From NCBI GenBank assembly GCA_027005175.1, contig JALTMC010000214.1, positions 1 to 6,507 on the forward strand: a stretch of 6,507 nucleotides of DNA, written 5' to 3'. Below, one piece after another: positions 1-5,708 of this stretch. Position 1 is the stretch's first letter. Each line of letters starts with the position of its first letter. Under the pieces are notes generated by a model. The model saw only the letters and a program-made list of their open reading frames with translations, had not been told where the DNA came from and made no database searches. This stretch comes from Myxococcales bacterium. GTDB lineage: Bacteria; Myxococcota_C; UBA6777. The translations under genes were made by a program, and so were the position numbers.

Positions 1-113
1 ATCTCACCTCGCGGGGCGCAAGTCTGACACGCCGCTCTGCGATGGCTTTGATGAGCAATTCCTTTGCCTTTGGTGGTAATAACTGTTCGGTGATCGTAGG
101 AGTTCGAGCATGA
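1..113 (+). CDS. Beta-ketoacyl-ACP synthase, C-terminal end only (ApeO-like by position)
   Basis: Only the last 36 codons are inside the window (reading frame starts at base 3). They include the motif SNSFAFGGNN, the conserved C-terminal loop of thiolase-fold ketosynthases with its gatekeeper Phe and GG pair, followed by a hydrophobic strand (CSVIVGV) that ends the family. The catalytic Cys and two His would lie upstream. The enzyme would condense malonyl-ACP with a growing acyl-ACP chain in the cytoplasm. Its stop overlaps the next start as ATGA (110-113), indicating translational coupling. By gene order (KAS, dehydratase, ketoreductase, KAS) it corresponds to ApeO of aryl polyene clusters. 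That assignment is inference, and whether it is an active KS or a chain-length-factor-like partner cannot be told from this fragment. Confidence 0.88.
   Translation, partial: LTSRGASLTRRSAMALMSNSFAFGGNNCSVIVGVRA
98..102 (+). promoter_or_regulatory. Ribosome binding site of the ApeP-like dehydratase
   Basis: AGGAG lies 7 nt before the ATG at 110, inside the last codons of the preceding ketosynthase. With the ATGA overlap it supports the 110 start and coupled translation. Confidence 0.7.
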
Positions 114-604
114 GTCTCACGCCTCCCTCCTGGCAGGGGTTTTCGATTCGTCAGGTGATTCCACACCAAGGGCAGATGGTCTTGCTGGATGCGATTCAGG
201 CCTATGAACCCGAACACTCCGTTACTTGTTCCGTTCATGTGGGAGCTTGGTCTCTGTTTCACAATGAGGAGGGCTTGGTTCCAGCCTATGTGGGAATGGA
301 GTATATGGCCCAAACGGTCTCTGCCTTTTTTGGGATTGGCAGACGACTTGTGGGAGAACCTCTGGAGATGGGCTTTCTTTTGGGAACTCGTCGTATGCAT
401 CTTGAAGTGGATGCCTTTCAGCCCGGTCAGCAATTGACGATCACCGCATCTCGGGTGTATGACTATAACGGAATGGGCGTATTTCACTGCACGATCACAG
501 ATGCAAAGAAACACCAGCAGACACCACTCATGGAGGGGCAGATCAATGTATACCGACCCTCTCACCCCAATGCATCTTTCGACGACCCTGTCAGCTCACT
601 CTGA
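110..604 (+). CDS. ApeP-like hotdog-fold 3-hydroxyacyl-ACP dehydratase
   Basis: A 164-residue single hotdog-domain protein, slightly longer than a FabZ. It should dehydrate 3-hydroxyacyl-ACP to trans-2-enoyl-ACP in the cytoplasm, giving the double bonds of a polyene. Visible motifs: IPHQGQMVLLD (residues 17-27), matching the FabZ PHRxPxLLVD motif with the presumed catalytic His19; and VPAYVGMEYMAQT (57-69), matching the central helix with the presumed catalytic Glu64. The form GMEYMAQ, rather than FabZ's PGVLxxEAxAQ, is typical of the dehydratase in aryl polyene clusters. The C-terminal strand ends in the common GQINVY form. The ATG overlaps the upstream stop and has a good Shine-Dalgarno. 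It sits between a ketosynthase and a ketoreductase, as in APE operons. Family assignment is firm; APE-specific function is inferred from context. Confidence 0.88.
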   Translation: MSLTPPSWQGFSIRQVIPHQGQMVLLDAIQAYEPEHSVTCSVHVGAWSLFHNEEGLVPAYVGMEYMAQTVSAFFGIGRRLVGEPLEMGFLLGTRRMHLEVDAFQPGQQLTITASRVYDYNGMGVFHCTITDAKKHQQTPLMEGQINVYRPSHPNASFDDPVSSL

Positions 605-678
605 ATGTGTCGAGTACGTATGGGTTCCCAAGAACATCAGCCAAGTCAAAAAAGCGTGTGATAAGAGGTTTTTTTCTG
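605..678 (+). other. 74-nt gap between dehydratase and ketoreductase genes
   Basis: This is the only sizeable gap in an otherwise overlapping gene run. It is open in the ketoreductase frame from a GTG at 607. It also holds an 18-codon reading frame (605-661) beginning immediately after the dehydratase stop (TGAATG). It ends with a Shine-Dalgarno and a run of seven T (669-675). No stable hairpin was seen. Confidence 0.5.
663..668 (+). promoter_or_regulatory. Ribosome binding site deciding the ketoreductase start
   Basis: AAGAGG lies 10 nt before the ATG at 679. No comparable site precedes the in-frame GTG at 607, so the shorter product is preferred. Confidence 0.55.
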
Positions 679-1422
679 ATGACATCTGGTAACGAACAAC
701 GCCCTCGCCTCTTGGTGACGGGGGCCAGTCGCGGCATTGGTCGTGCGATTGCTATCGGGTTGGCCCAAGATGGGTTCGATATCCTGGTGCATTATCGAAC
801 ACAACAAGCCGCTGCCGAAGAGACAGCACAACAGATCATGGATGTGGGGGGACAGTGTCGGCTGATTCGGTTTGATATCGCAGACCGAGAGCAGTGTGCT
901 GAGCGTATTGCAGGAGATATCGCAGCAAACGGTGCCTATTACGGTGTGGTTCTCAATGCCGGGATCGCACGAGACAAAGCATTTCCTTCCTTGAGTGCGG
1001 AAGAGTGGGATAGCGTAATCCACACCAACCTGGACGGATTTTACAATGTGTTGCGTCCGGCAGTCATGCCGATGATTCAAACCCGACAGGGTGGACGAAT
1101 TGTAACACTGGCCTCTGTTTCAGGATTGATGGGCAATCGAGGTCAAGTCAATTACAGTGCCGCAAAAGCCGGTATTATCGGCGCAACCAAAGCTCTCTCT
1201 CTGGAGCTGGCGAAACGCAAAATTACCGTCAACTGTGTTGCACCTGGCTACATCGACACAGATATGATGGGGCATCTCCCAAAGGAAGACGTAGCCAAAC
1301 AGATCCCGATGCGGCGAGTGGGGCAGCCTGAAGAAGTGGCTTCACTGGTGCGTTTCTTGTGTTCGGAAGGAGCGGGTTATATCACTCGTCAAGTGATCTC
1401 TGTCAATGGAGGGGTGATGTAA
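679..1422 (+). CDS. 3-oxoacyl-ACP reductase, FabG-type SDR (ApeQ-like)
   Basis: A 247-residue classical short-chain dehydrogenase/reductase that would reduce 3-oxoacyl-ACP to 3-hydroxyacyl-ACP with NADPH. Seen in the sequence: cofactor motif TGASRGIG (14-21), the NAG motif (93-95), a helix Asn at about 117, and the Ser146/Tyr159/Lys163 triad in LASVSG and YSAAK. Ser and Tyr are 13 residues apart, as in E. coli FabG. The end, YITRQVISVNGGVM, is the usual FabG C-terminus. I chose ATG 679 because it has a Shine-Dalgarno, places the Rossmann strand about 10 residues from the N-terminus and gives the usual FabG length. An in-frame GTG at 607 would add 24 basic, unconserved-looking residues and has no ribosome site. 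The stop overlaps the next start (TAATG). APE role is inferred from its neighbours. Confidence 0.9.
   Translation: MTSGNEQRPRLLVTGASRGIGRAIAIGLAQDGFDILVHYRTQQAAAEETAQQIMDVGGQCRLIRFDIADREQCAERIAGDIAANGAYYGVVLNAGIARDKAFPSLSAEEWDSVIHTNLDGFYNVLRPAVMPMIQTRQGGRIVTLASVSGLMGNRGQVNYSAAKAGIIGATKALSLELAKRKITVNCVAPGYIDTDMMGHLPKEDVAKQIPMRRVGQPEEVASLVRFLCSEGAGYITRQVISVNGGVM
1408..1414 (+). promoter_or_regulatory. Ribosome binding site of the second ketosynthase
   Basis: GGAGGGG, within the last codons of the ketoreductase, ends 7 nt before the ATG at 1422. It decides that start over the further-upstream in-frame ATG at 1359, which would add 21 residues ahead of the family's normal N-terminus. Confidence 0.75.
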
Positions 1423-2654
1423 TGACGCGGCGTGTTGTGATCACGGGTATGGCTGCGATCTCACCGATTGGCTGTGATGTTGATACCATGATGGGTCGAT
1501 TGCGCGAGGGCAAAGGTGGAGTGGCTCGTATGGCAGAGTGGGAAGATATCCCGGGTCTTCAAACACGTCTCGCCGCACCTGCTGAGGATTTTCAACAACC
1601 CAAACTGATGGGGCGAAGACAAACTCGAACCATGGGACGTGTGGCTTTGCTGTCTACTGTCACCAGTGAGTGGGCTCTCTCGGATGCCGGTTTGCTCGAT
1701 GACCCTCAAATCCAAGAAAAGATGGGTGTCGCATATGGCTCTTCTGCCGGAGGAATGGATGCCATCGCTCGAATGGGGCAAGTCAAGACAGAACACTCAC
1801 TGCACACACTTCAGGCTACAACCTATGTCAAAATGATGGCGCATACCTGTGCTGCCAATATCAGCATTTATTTCAAGCTTACCGGTCGTATGATCCCCAC
1901 ATCGAGTGCCTGTACTTCAGGGAGCCAGGCGTTGGGTTATGCGTATGAAACCATCAAGCATGGTTACCAAACGATGATGCTTGCCGGTGGTGCCGAAGAA
2001 CTCTCTCTAGCCCAGGTTGGTGTCTTTGATATTATGTTTGCTTACAGTACCCAGAATAACAGACCCGAGCAAGCATCTCGACCTTTTGACCAGAGACGTG
2101 ATGGTCTGGTGGTTGGGGAGGCGGCAACCTCCTTGATTCTCGAAGAGTACGAACACGCCAAAGCTCGTGGCGCACACATATACGCCGAGGTCGTTGGATT
2201 TTCCACCAACTCCAATGGAACCCATGTCACTCAACCGGATGCTCTCGCCATGACACGTGTCATGGAAGGTGCGCTTGAAAATGCAGGGCTTGCTCCCGAA
2301 GCGATTGGCTATATCAATGCCCACGCCACCGCAACCGAGATCGGTGATATCATTGAATCACAAGCCACCCACCAAGTGTTTGGTTCTCGTGTTCCGATCA
2401 GCTCGATTAAAGGATATACAGGCCATACCCTCGGTGCCTCAGGGGCTTTCGAGACGATGCTCTCCACCCTAATGATGAACCAGGATTGGTATGCCCCCAA
2501 TCTCAATCTCATTGATGTTGACCCTCGCTGTGCTGAACTCAACTACATCACCGGCTCAGGCCGCTCCATGCAACATGAGTATGTGATGAACAACAGCTTT
2601 GCCTTTGGTGGTGTGAACACCTCTCTCATTCTCAAACGTCTGCCGGAGGGATGA
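1422..2654 (+). CDS. Beta-ketoacyl-ACP synthase II-type ketosynthase (ApeR-like)
   Basis: A complete 410-residue FabF-type condensing enzyme, the normal length for the family. It starts with RRVVITGMAAISPIG, the standard first strand and loop. Catalytic residues are all present: nucleophile Cys164 in SSACTSGS, His301 in NAHATATEIGD, Lys330 and His335 in IKGYTGHTLGASG, and gatekeeper Phe395 in NNSFAFGG. This indicates an active decarboxylating ketosynthase rather than a chain-length factor. It would extend ACP-bound chains with malonyl-ACP in the cytoplasm. The HATAT form (instead of HGTST of housekeeping FabF) is common in ketosynthases of aryl polyene clusters. The start is coupled to the ketoreductase stop and its own stop overlaps the next gene. 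It is the second ketosynthase of this cluster, corresponding by order to ApeR. Confidence 0.93.
   Translation: MTRRVVITGMAAISPIGCDVDTMMGRLREGKGGVARMAEWEDIPGLQTRLAAPAEDFQQPKLMGRRQTRTMGRVALLSTVTSEWALSDAGLLDDPQIQEKMGVAYGSSAGGMDAIARMGQVKTEHSLHTLQATTYVKMMAHTCAANISIYFKLTGRMIPTSSACTSGSQALGYAYETIKHGYQTMMLAGGAEELSLAQVGVFDIMFAYSTQNNRPEQASRPFDQRRDGLVVGEAATSLILEEYEHAKARGAHIYAEVVGFSTNSNGTHVTQPDALAMTRVMEGALENAGLAPEAIGYINAHATATEIGDIIESQATHQVFGSRVPISSIKGYTGHTLGASGAFETMLSTLMMNQDWYAPNLNLIDVDPRCAELNYITGSGRSMQHEYVMNNSFAFGGVNTSLILKRLPEG
2645..2650 (+). promoter_or_regulatory. Ribosome binding site of the LolA-like gene
   Basis: GGAGGG directly abuts the first ATG (2651) and lies 3 nt before a second in-frame ATG (2654). 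The spacing favours 2654 as the true start, but both give the same signal peptide. Confidence 0.5.
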
Positions 2655-3313
2655 TGCGAATCTGTCTTTGGATATCTCTTCTCCTTTGTCTGCCTTCTTC
2701 CTTTGCTTTGGCAGCCACATCACGGCCTGCTGTCTTTGCTTCGCCTGTGCGAACCAAGCAACATCAAAAACTCTTGAACAAGGTCTCACTACAGTTGCGA
2801 TCGGTTCGAGTGATTCGAGCACAGTTTCTTCAGCAAAAATACATCAAAGCTTTAACGCGGCCTTTAATCGCTCGTGGTACCTTTCTCTTTGCCCGTAGCA
2901 TCGGTGTGTACTGGAAAACTCTAACCCCATTTCCTTCCGCGATTGTACTGACACCAAAGAAGCTTGTAGAGAAAGACCCCAAAAGCGGAAAAACGACTGC
3001 GTCGGCAGGATCCAAATCACTGCTTCGCACCCTTGCCCATATCTTTATCTCTATCATCTCTGTGGACATCGAACAGCTCCAAAAGATGTTTGTGCTACAC
3101 GTTACGGGAACACCACAATCATGGACTCTGGGTTTGCTTCCCAAGCGTAGGGAGATCAAACGCTTTATTGGCTATGTGCTTTTGCAGGGAACACAGACCA
3201 TCCAACGTGTTCAAATCGTGGAAAGCAACGGTGACTCCACAATATACACAATACATCATATCCAAACAAAACCAGGCAAGTTAAGCTCCTCTGAACAAAA
3301 ACAGTTTCGGTAA
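2651..3313 (+). CDS. LolA-like outer-membrane lipoprotein carrier family protein (ApeL-like)
   Basis: A 220-residue exported protein. Residues 1-22 form a Sec signal peptide with a hydrophobic core (LWISLLLCLPSSFAL), a probable ALA-A cleavage site and no lipobox, so it should be a soluble periplasmic protein. The mature part follows the LolA pattern: IRAQFLQQK (about 55-63), then RPLIARGTFLFARSIGVYW (70-88), matching the 'G.f.f.rp..l.W' strand pair. Later come WTLGLLPKRREIKRFI and ESNGDSTIYTI, the usual last strands. LolA proteins carry hydrophobic lipids across the periplasm in a half-barrel. The version in aryl polyene operons is thought to serve the lipid-linked pigment. The start overlaps the ketosynthase stop (TGA 2652-2654), so it is translationally coupled to the biosynthetic genes. 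The mature protein is rich in Lys/Arg. Family call is good; cargo is inferred. Confidence 0.8.
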   Translation: MMRICLWISLLLCLPSSFALAATSRPAVFASPVRTKQHQKLLNKVSLQLRSVRVIRAQFLQQKYIKALTRPLIARGTFLFARSIGVYWKTLTPFPSAIVLTPKKLVEKDPKSGKTTASAGSKSLLRTLAHIFISIISVDIEQLQKMFVLHVTGTPQSWTLGLLPKRREIKRFIGYVLLQGTQTIQRVQIVESNGDSTIYTIHHIQTKPGKLSSSEQKQFR

Positions 3314-3322
3314 GGTGACTCC

Positions 3323-3925
3323 ATGTCTCACTATATTCAGAAGGGTTTCTTTTTGAATCGGAGCTGTCTCCAACGGATGGTTTCTCTTGGCTTTTTGTTT
3401 GGGGTATTGGGTTGCTCTTCACAGCATATCTTGATCGCTTCGTCTGCAAGCTATCGACTTCAGTCTACGCAGACATTGCAACAGAGCTTCTCTGAATTTC
3501 ATCGTATTCACGGTCGTGTTCAGGGTCGGTCCTTTGTTCTCACCACAAAGTTGGAGGCCCAACATCATTCGATCGTGATCGCAGGAGTCTCTCCCATCGG
3601 GCGTCGATTATTTTTGCTAATTCTGCGAAAGGGAAAGCTCTCGTACCAACCCTCTCCAGGATTTCGATTGCCTCTGTCTGCAAGAAAGTTTCTGGCGTTG
3701 ATGCAGCTTGTTTTATGGCCTGTGGATGTTGTGCAGAAAGGCTTGCTCTCCTCGACCCTCCGAGTTCAAGAACTCCCTCACAAGCAACGCCTCTTTTTGC
3801 GAGGAAAACGGATTGTGATTAAGGTGCTGTACCAAAAGATCTCCTCTCAACGACGGAAGATCCTCTACCAACACAGGGAAAGAAAAGAAAGGTTTGTTCT
3901 TGAAATCTATCGTCCCAATTTGTAG
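3323..3925 (+). CDS. DUF3261 family lipoprotein (ApeN-like)
   Basis: A 200-residue predicted lipoprotein. A basic n-region and hydrophobic core lead to VLGC-SS with the lipidation Cys at 31. The -2 Leu is acceptable but not ideal, and Ser at +2 predicts outer-membrane sorting. The body carries the DUF3261 signature: VIAGVSPIGRRLFLL (about 89-103), then FLALMQLVLWPVDVVQKGL (about 123-141) and a closing FVLEIYRP strand. DUF3261 lipoproteins recur in aryl polyene operons beside LolA-like proteins and are presumed to help place the pigment in the outer membrane; no biochemical role is known to me. ATG 3323 has AAGGTGA 4 nt upstream. An alternative TTG at 3353 has AAGGG 7 nt upstream and would give a more typical 20-residue lipoprotein signal (190 residues in total). 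It lies 9 nt behind the LolA-like gene. The RND/MMPL-type exporter often found with these two is not between them here. Confidence 0.77.
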   Translation: MSHYIQKGFFLNRSCLQRMVSLGFLFGVLGCSSQHILIASSASYRLQSTQTLQQSFSEFHRIHGRVQGRSFVLTTKLEAQHHSIVIAGVSPIGRRLFLLILRKGKLSYQPSPGFRLPLSARKFLALMQLVLWPVDVVQKGLLSSTLRVQELPHKQRLFLRGKRIVIKVLYQKISSQRRKILYQHRERKERFVLEIYRPNL

Positions 3926-3959
3926 ATCTTACCAAAGGATACGCTTTTGACACATCCAC

Positions 3960-3966
3960 AGGAGAG
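3960..3966 (+). promoter_or_regulatory. Ribosome binding site fixing the esterase start
   Basis: AGGAGAG ends 5 nt before the ATG at 3972, the strongest initiation site in this part of the window. It supports a start well upstream of the export segment. Confidence 0.65.
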
Positions 3967-3971
3967 AACCC

Positions 3972-5708
3972 ATGGTTAAGCCAACCCGGATGATCCATAT
4001 TGTTCGTCGTATAAGTGAGGAAAATCCGAGCCGATGCAACGAGGGAACAGAGCTGGTCTCGAAGCCGTGTCTTCTTTCGTCAAAACGCCAAAGCAAACCT
4101 GACGGAACAGGTACCCGTATTTCCCGCTTACAGCAGAATGTTCCTTTCTTTTTCAGGCTCGGGCGTGTCTCCTGCGCTCTGTCTTTTTGTATCGCCCATG
4201 TTATGTTGTGGGCTGTAGTGTTGTTTTCTGGCGAAGCTGTCGCAACAGTTCGGATGCCCTCGATCTTTTCGAATCATATGGTGCTTCAACGAGGGAAGGT
4301 TGTTCCCGTGTGGGGTTGGGCAAAGGCTGGGGAAAAAGTTACATTGAGATTCGCCGGACAGAAGCATGTGGTGAGAGCAACGAAGGCTGGTTCATGGCGT
4401 GTGATGTTGCGGCCTTTGAAGACAGGTGCGTCTCGGTCCATGACGATCCAAGGTGCGAAGAATCGAATTGTACTCAAGGATATCCTTGTTGGAGAGGTTT
4501 GGCTTTGCAGTGGACAGTCGAATATGCAGGTGTCGATGGTTCGAACTCTGCACGGACCACGCCTTCTCAAAACGATAAACAATCCAAGCATTCGGATGTT
4601 TTCTGTTTCTTTGGCGAAAAGTCGGACACCTCAAAGCCACTGCTCTGGAGGATGGATTGCTGCGAAACCTCGGTCCGTTCGTTATTTTTCTGCAGTTTGT
4701 TTCTATTTTGGTCACTACTTACAGAAGAAGCTAGGCGTGCCTGTTGGTTTGATTCGTTCGGCGGTGGGGGGAACACGAGCAGAGTCCTGGACCCCTCGTG
4801 ACGTGCTGGCATCCTCCCCTCGACTGCGATGGGTTTTGTCTGCACAGAGGAGCTGGGAGCGTAAACGTCGTCGCATGTATTCGTACTACCTTCGTCTTTA
4901 TATGCGGTGGCGTCAGGCCAGGCGAAGGGCGCGACTTCATCGGCGACGTGCTCCTGCCCGGCCCAGACGGCCAGGACCTGCCTGGCATCGCAACAGCCCC
5001 GCTGCGTCGTACAACGGGATGATCGCGCCCATTCTCACCTATGGTTTGAGAGGAGTCGTCTGGTATCAGGGAGAATCCAACATAGGACGTCATGCACAAT
5101 ACCGACATTTGATGACAAAGCTGATTGGCTCCTGGCGAAAACGTTGGAAGCAGGGAGACTTCCCATTTTTGTTTGTTCAGATCGCGCCTTTTCGATACAA
5201 ACACAGACCTCCTGATCTCTACAACAAACTATGTGAAGCCCAAGTCGAAACTTGGCGTAAGGTCCCACACACAGCGATGGTTTGCACACATGACATCACC
5301 AATCTGTCCGATATTCATCCCCGGCGTAAACGAGAAGTTGGGCGACGTTTGTATCTGGCTGCTTTGGCAAAAGCATACGGCCAAAAGGTCCAGTTTTCTG
5401 GCCCCATCTATCGCTCGATGAAAAGGAGAGGTCATCGTCTTATCTTATCCTTTGATCATGTTGGAAAAGGCCTGGTGATGCGAGGGAAAACACTGAAGCA
5501 GTTTATCATCGCTGGGAAAAATCGAAAGTTCTATCCAGCGCAGGCTAAGATTGTTGGGAAAACAGTAGAAGTGTGGTCACCCAAGGTTAAAAAACCAGTG
5601 GCCGCGCGTTTGGCGTGGCGAGAAGATGCCATTCACAACCTCTTCAATCAAGCTGGATTCCCTGCGTCAACCTTTCGTACGGATCGATGGACCTATACGA
5701 CAAAGTAA
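3972..5708 (+). CDS. Secreted sialate O-acetylesterase-like SGNH hydrolase
   Basis: A 578-residue protein of the sialate O-acetylesterase family, which removes acetyl groups from sialic acids and other sugars. Residues 1-65 are polar and basic. Residues 66-85 form a hydrophobic export segment, with likely cleavage after EAVA (about 91). A beta-sandwich domain follows (RMPSIFSNHMVLQRG, 94-108), leading to GEVWLCSGQSNM with presumed nucleophile Ser183. Then come IRSAVGGTRAESWTP (261-275, oxyanion Gly), VVWYQGESN (362-370) and DIHP with Asp447/His449, so the active-site set is complete. The C-terminal strand domain ends in the usual LFNQAGFPASTFRTDRW. Residues 297-340 are an extremely Arg-rich insertion (18 Arg) where relatives have a Lys/Ala/Pro-rich linker. 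ATG 3972 has the only good ribosome site; no plausible start lies nearer the signal. It is 46 nt after the DUF3261 gene on the same strand. It is not a known APE component, and the natural substrate is unknown. Confidence 0.87.
   Translation: MVKPTRMIHIVRRISEENPSRCNEGTELVSKPCLLSSKRQSKPDGTGTRISRLQQNVPFFFRLGRVSCALSFCIAHVMLWAVVLFSGEAVATVRMPSIFSNHMVLQRGKVVPVWGWAKAGEKVTLRFAGQKHVVRATKAGSWRVMLRPLKTGASRSMTIQGAKNRIVLKDILVGEVWLCSGQSNMQVSMVRTLHGPRLLKTINNPSIRMFSVSLAKSRTPQSHCSGGWIAAKPRSVRYFSAVCFYFGHYLQKKLGVPVGLIRSAVGGTRAESWTPRDVLASSPRLRWVLSAQRSWERKRRRMYSYYLRLYMRWRQARRRARLHRRRAPARPRRPGPAWHRNSPAASYNGMIAPILTYGLRGVVWYQGESNIGRHAQYRHLMTKLIGSWRKRWKQGDFPFLFVQIAPFRYKHRPPDLYNKLCEAQVETWRKVPHTAMVCTHDITNLSDIHPRRKREVGRRLYLAALAKAYGQKVQFSGPIYRSMKRRGHRLILSFDHVGKGLVMRGKTLKQFIIAGKNRKFYPAQAKIVGKTVEVWSPKVKKPVAARLAWREDAIHNLFNQAGFPASTFRTDRWTYTTK
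4857..4991 (+). other. Arg-rich, GC-rich insertion inside the esterase gene
   Basis: This stretch encodes residues 296-340 of the esterase, with 18 Arg, several Pro/Ala and few acidic residues. The stretch from about 4910 is visibly richer in G and C than the rest of the gene. It stays in frame and joins smoothly to the conserved YNGMIAP motif, so it is a real insertion in the protein and not a frameshift. Confidence 0.7.

Noticed and set aside
62-77. 16-base identity between 62-77 and 2597-2612
   Set aside because: Both copies encode the conserved SFAFGG loop of two paralogous ketosynthases, so this is homology and codon choice, not a mobile or regulatory repeat.
605-661. 18-codon frame beginning TGAATG after the dehydratase
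   Set aside because: No ribosome site of its own, no recognisable motif, and such short frames are expected by chance; kept only as a remark on the gap.
607-678. GTG 607 as the ketoreductase start
   Set aside because: No Shine-Dalgarno; it adds 24 residues ahead of the normal FabG N-terminus. ATG 679 has a ribosome site and gives the usual length.
3947-3952. Perfect TTGACA -35 hexamer between the DUF3261 and esterase genes
   Set aside because: The position 17 nt downstream falls on the esterase start codon region and has no -10-like hexamer, so a promoter there is not supported.
4187-4801. 204-codon open frame inside the esterase gene on the same strand
   Set aside because: It lies fully inside a gene with clear family motifs in another frame, and its translation shows no domain or sensible composition.
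4857-4991. Frameshift explaining the Arg-rich segment of the esterase
   Set aside because: The frame on both sides carries family motifs, and the Pro/Ala/Arg linker joins directly to HRNSP and YNGMIAP as in relatives, so no shift is needed.
4731-5204. 157-codon open frame on the minus strand opposite the esterase
   Set aside because: Its length is explained by the GC- and Arg-codon-rich insertion on the + strand; no ribosome site or motif.
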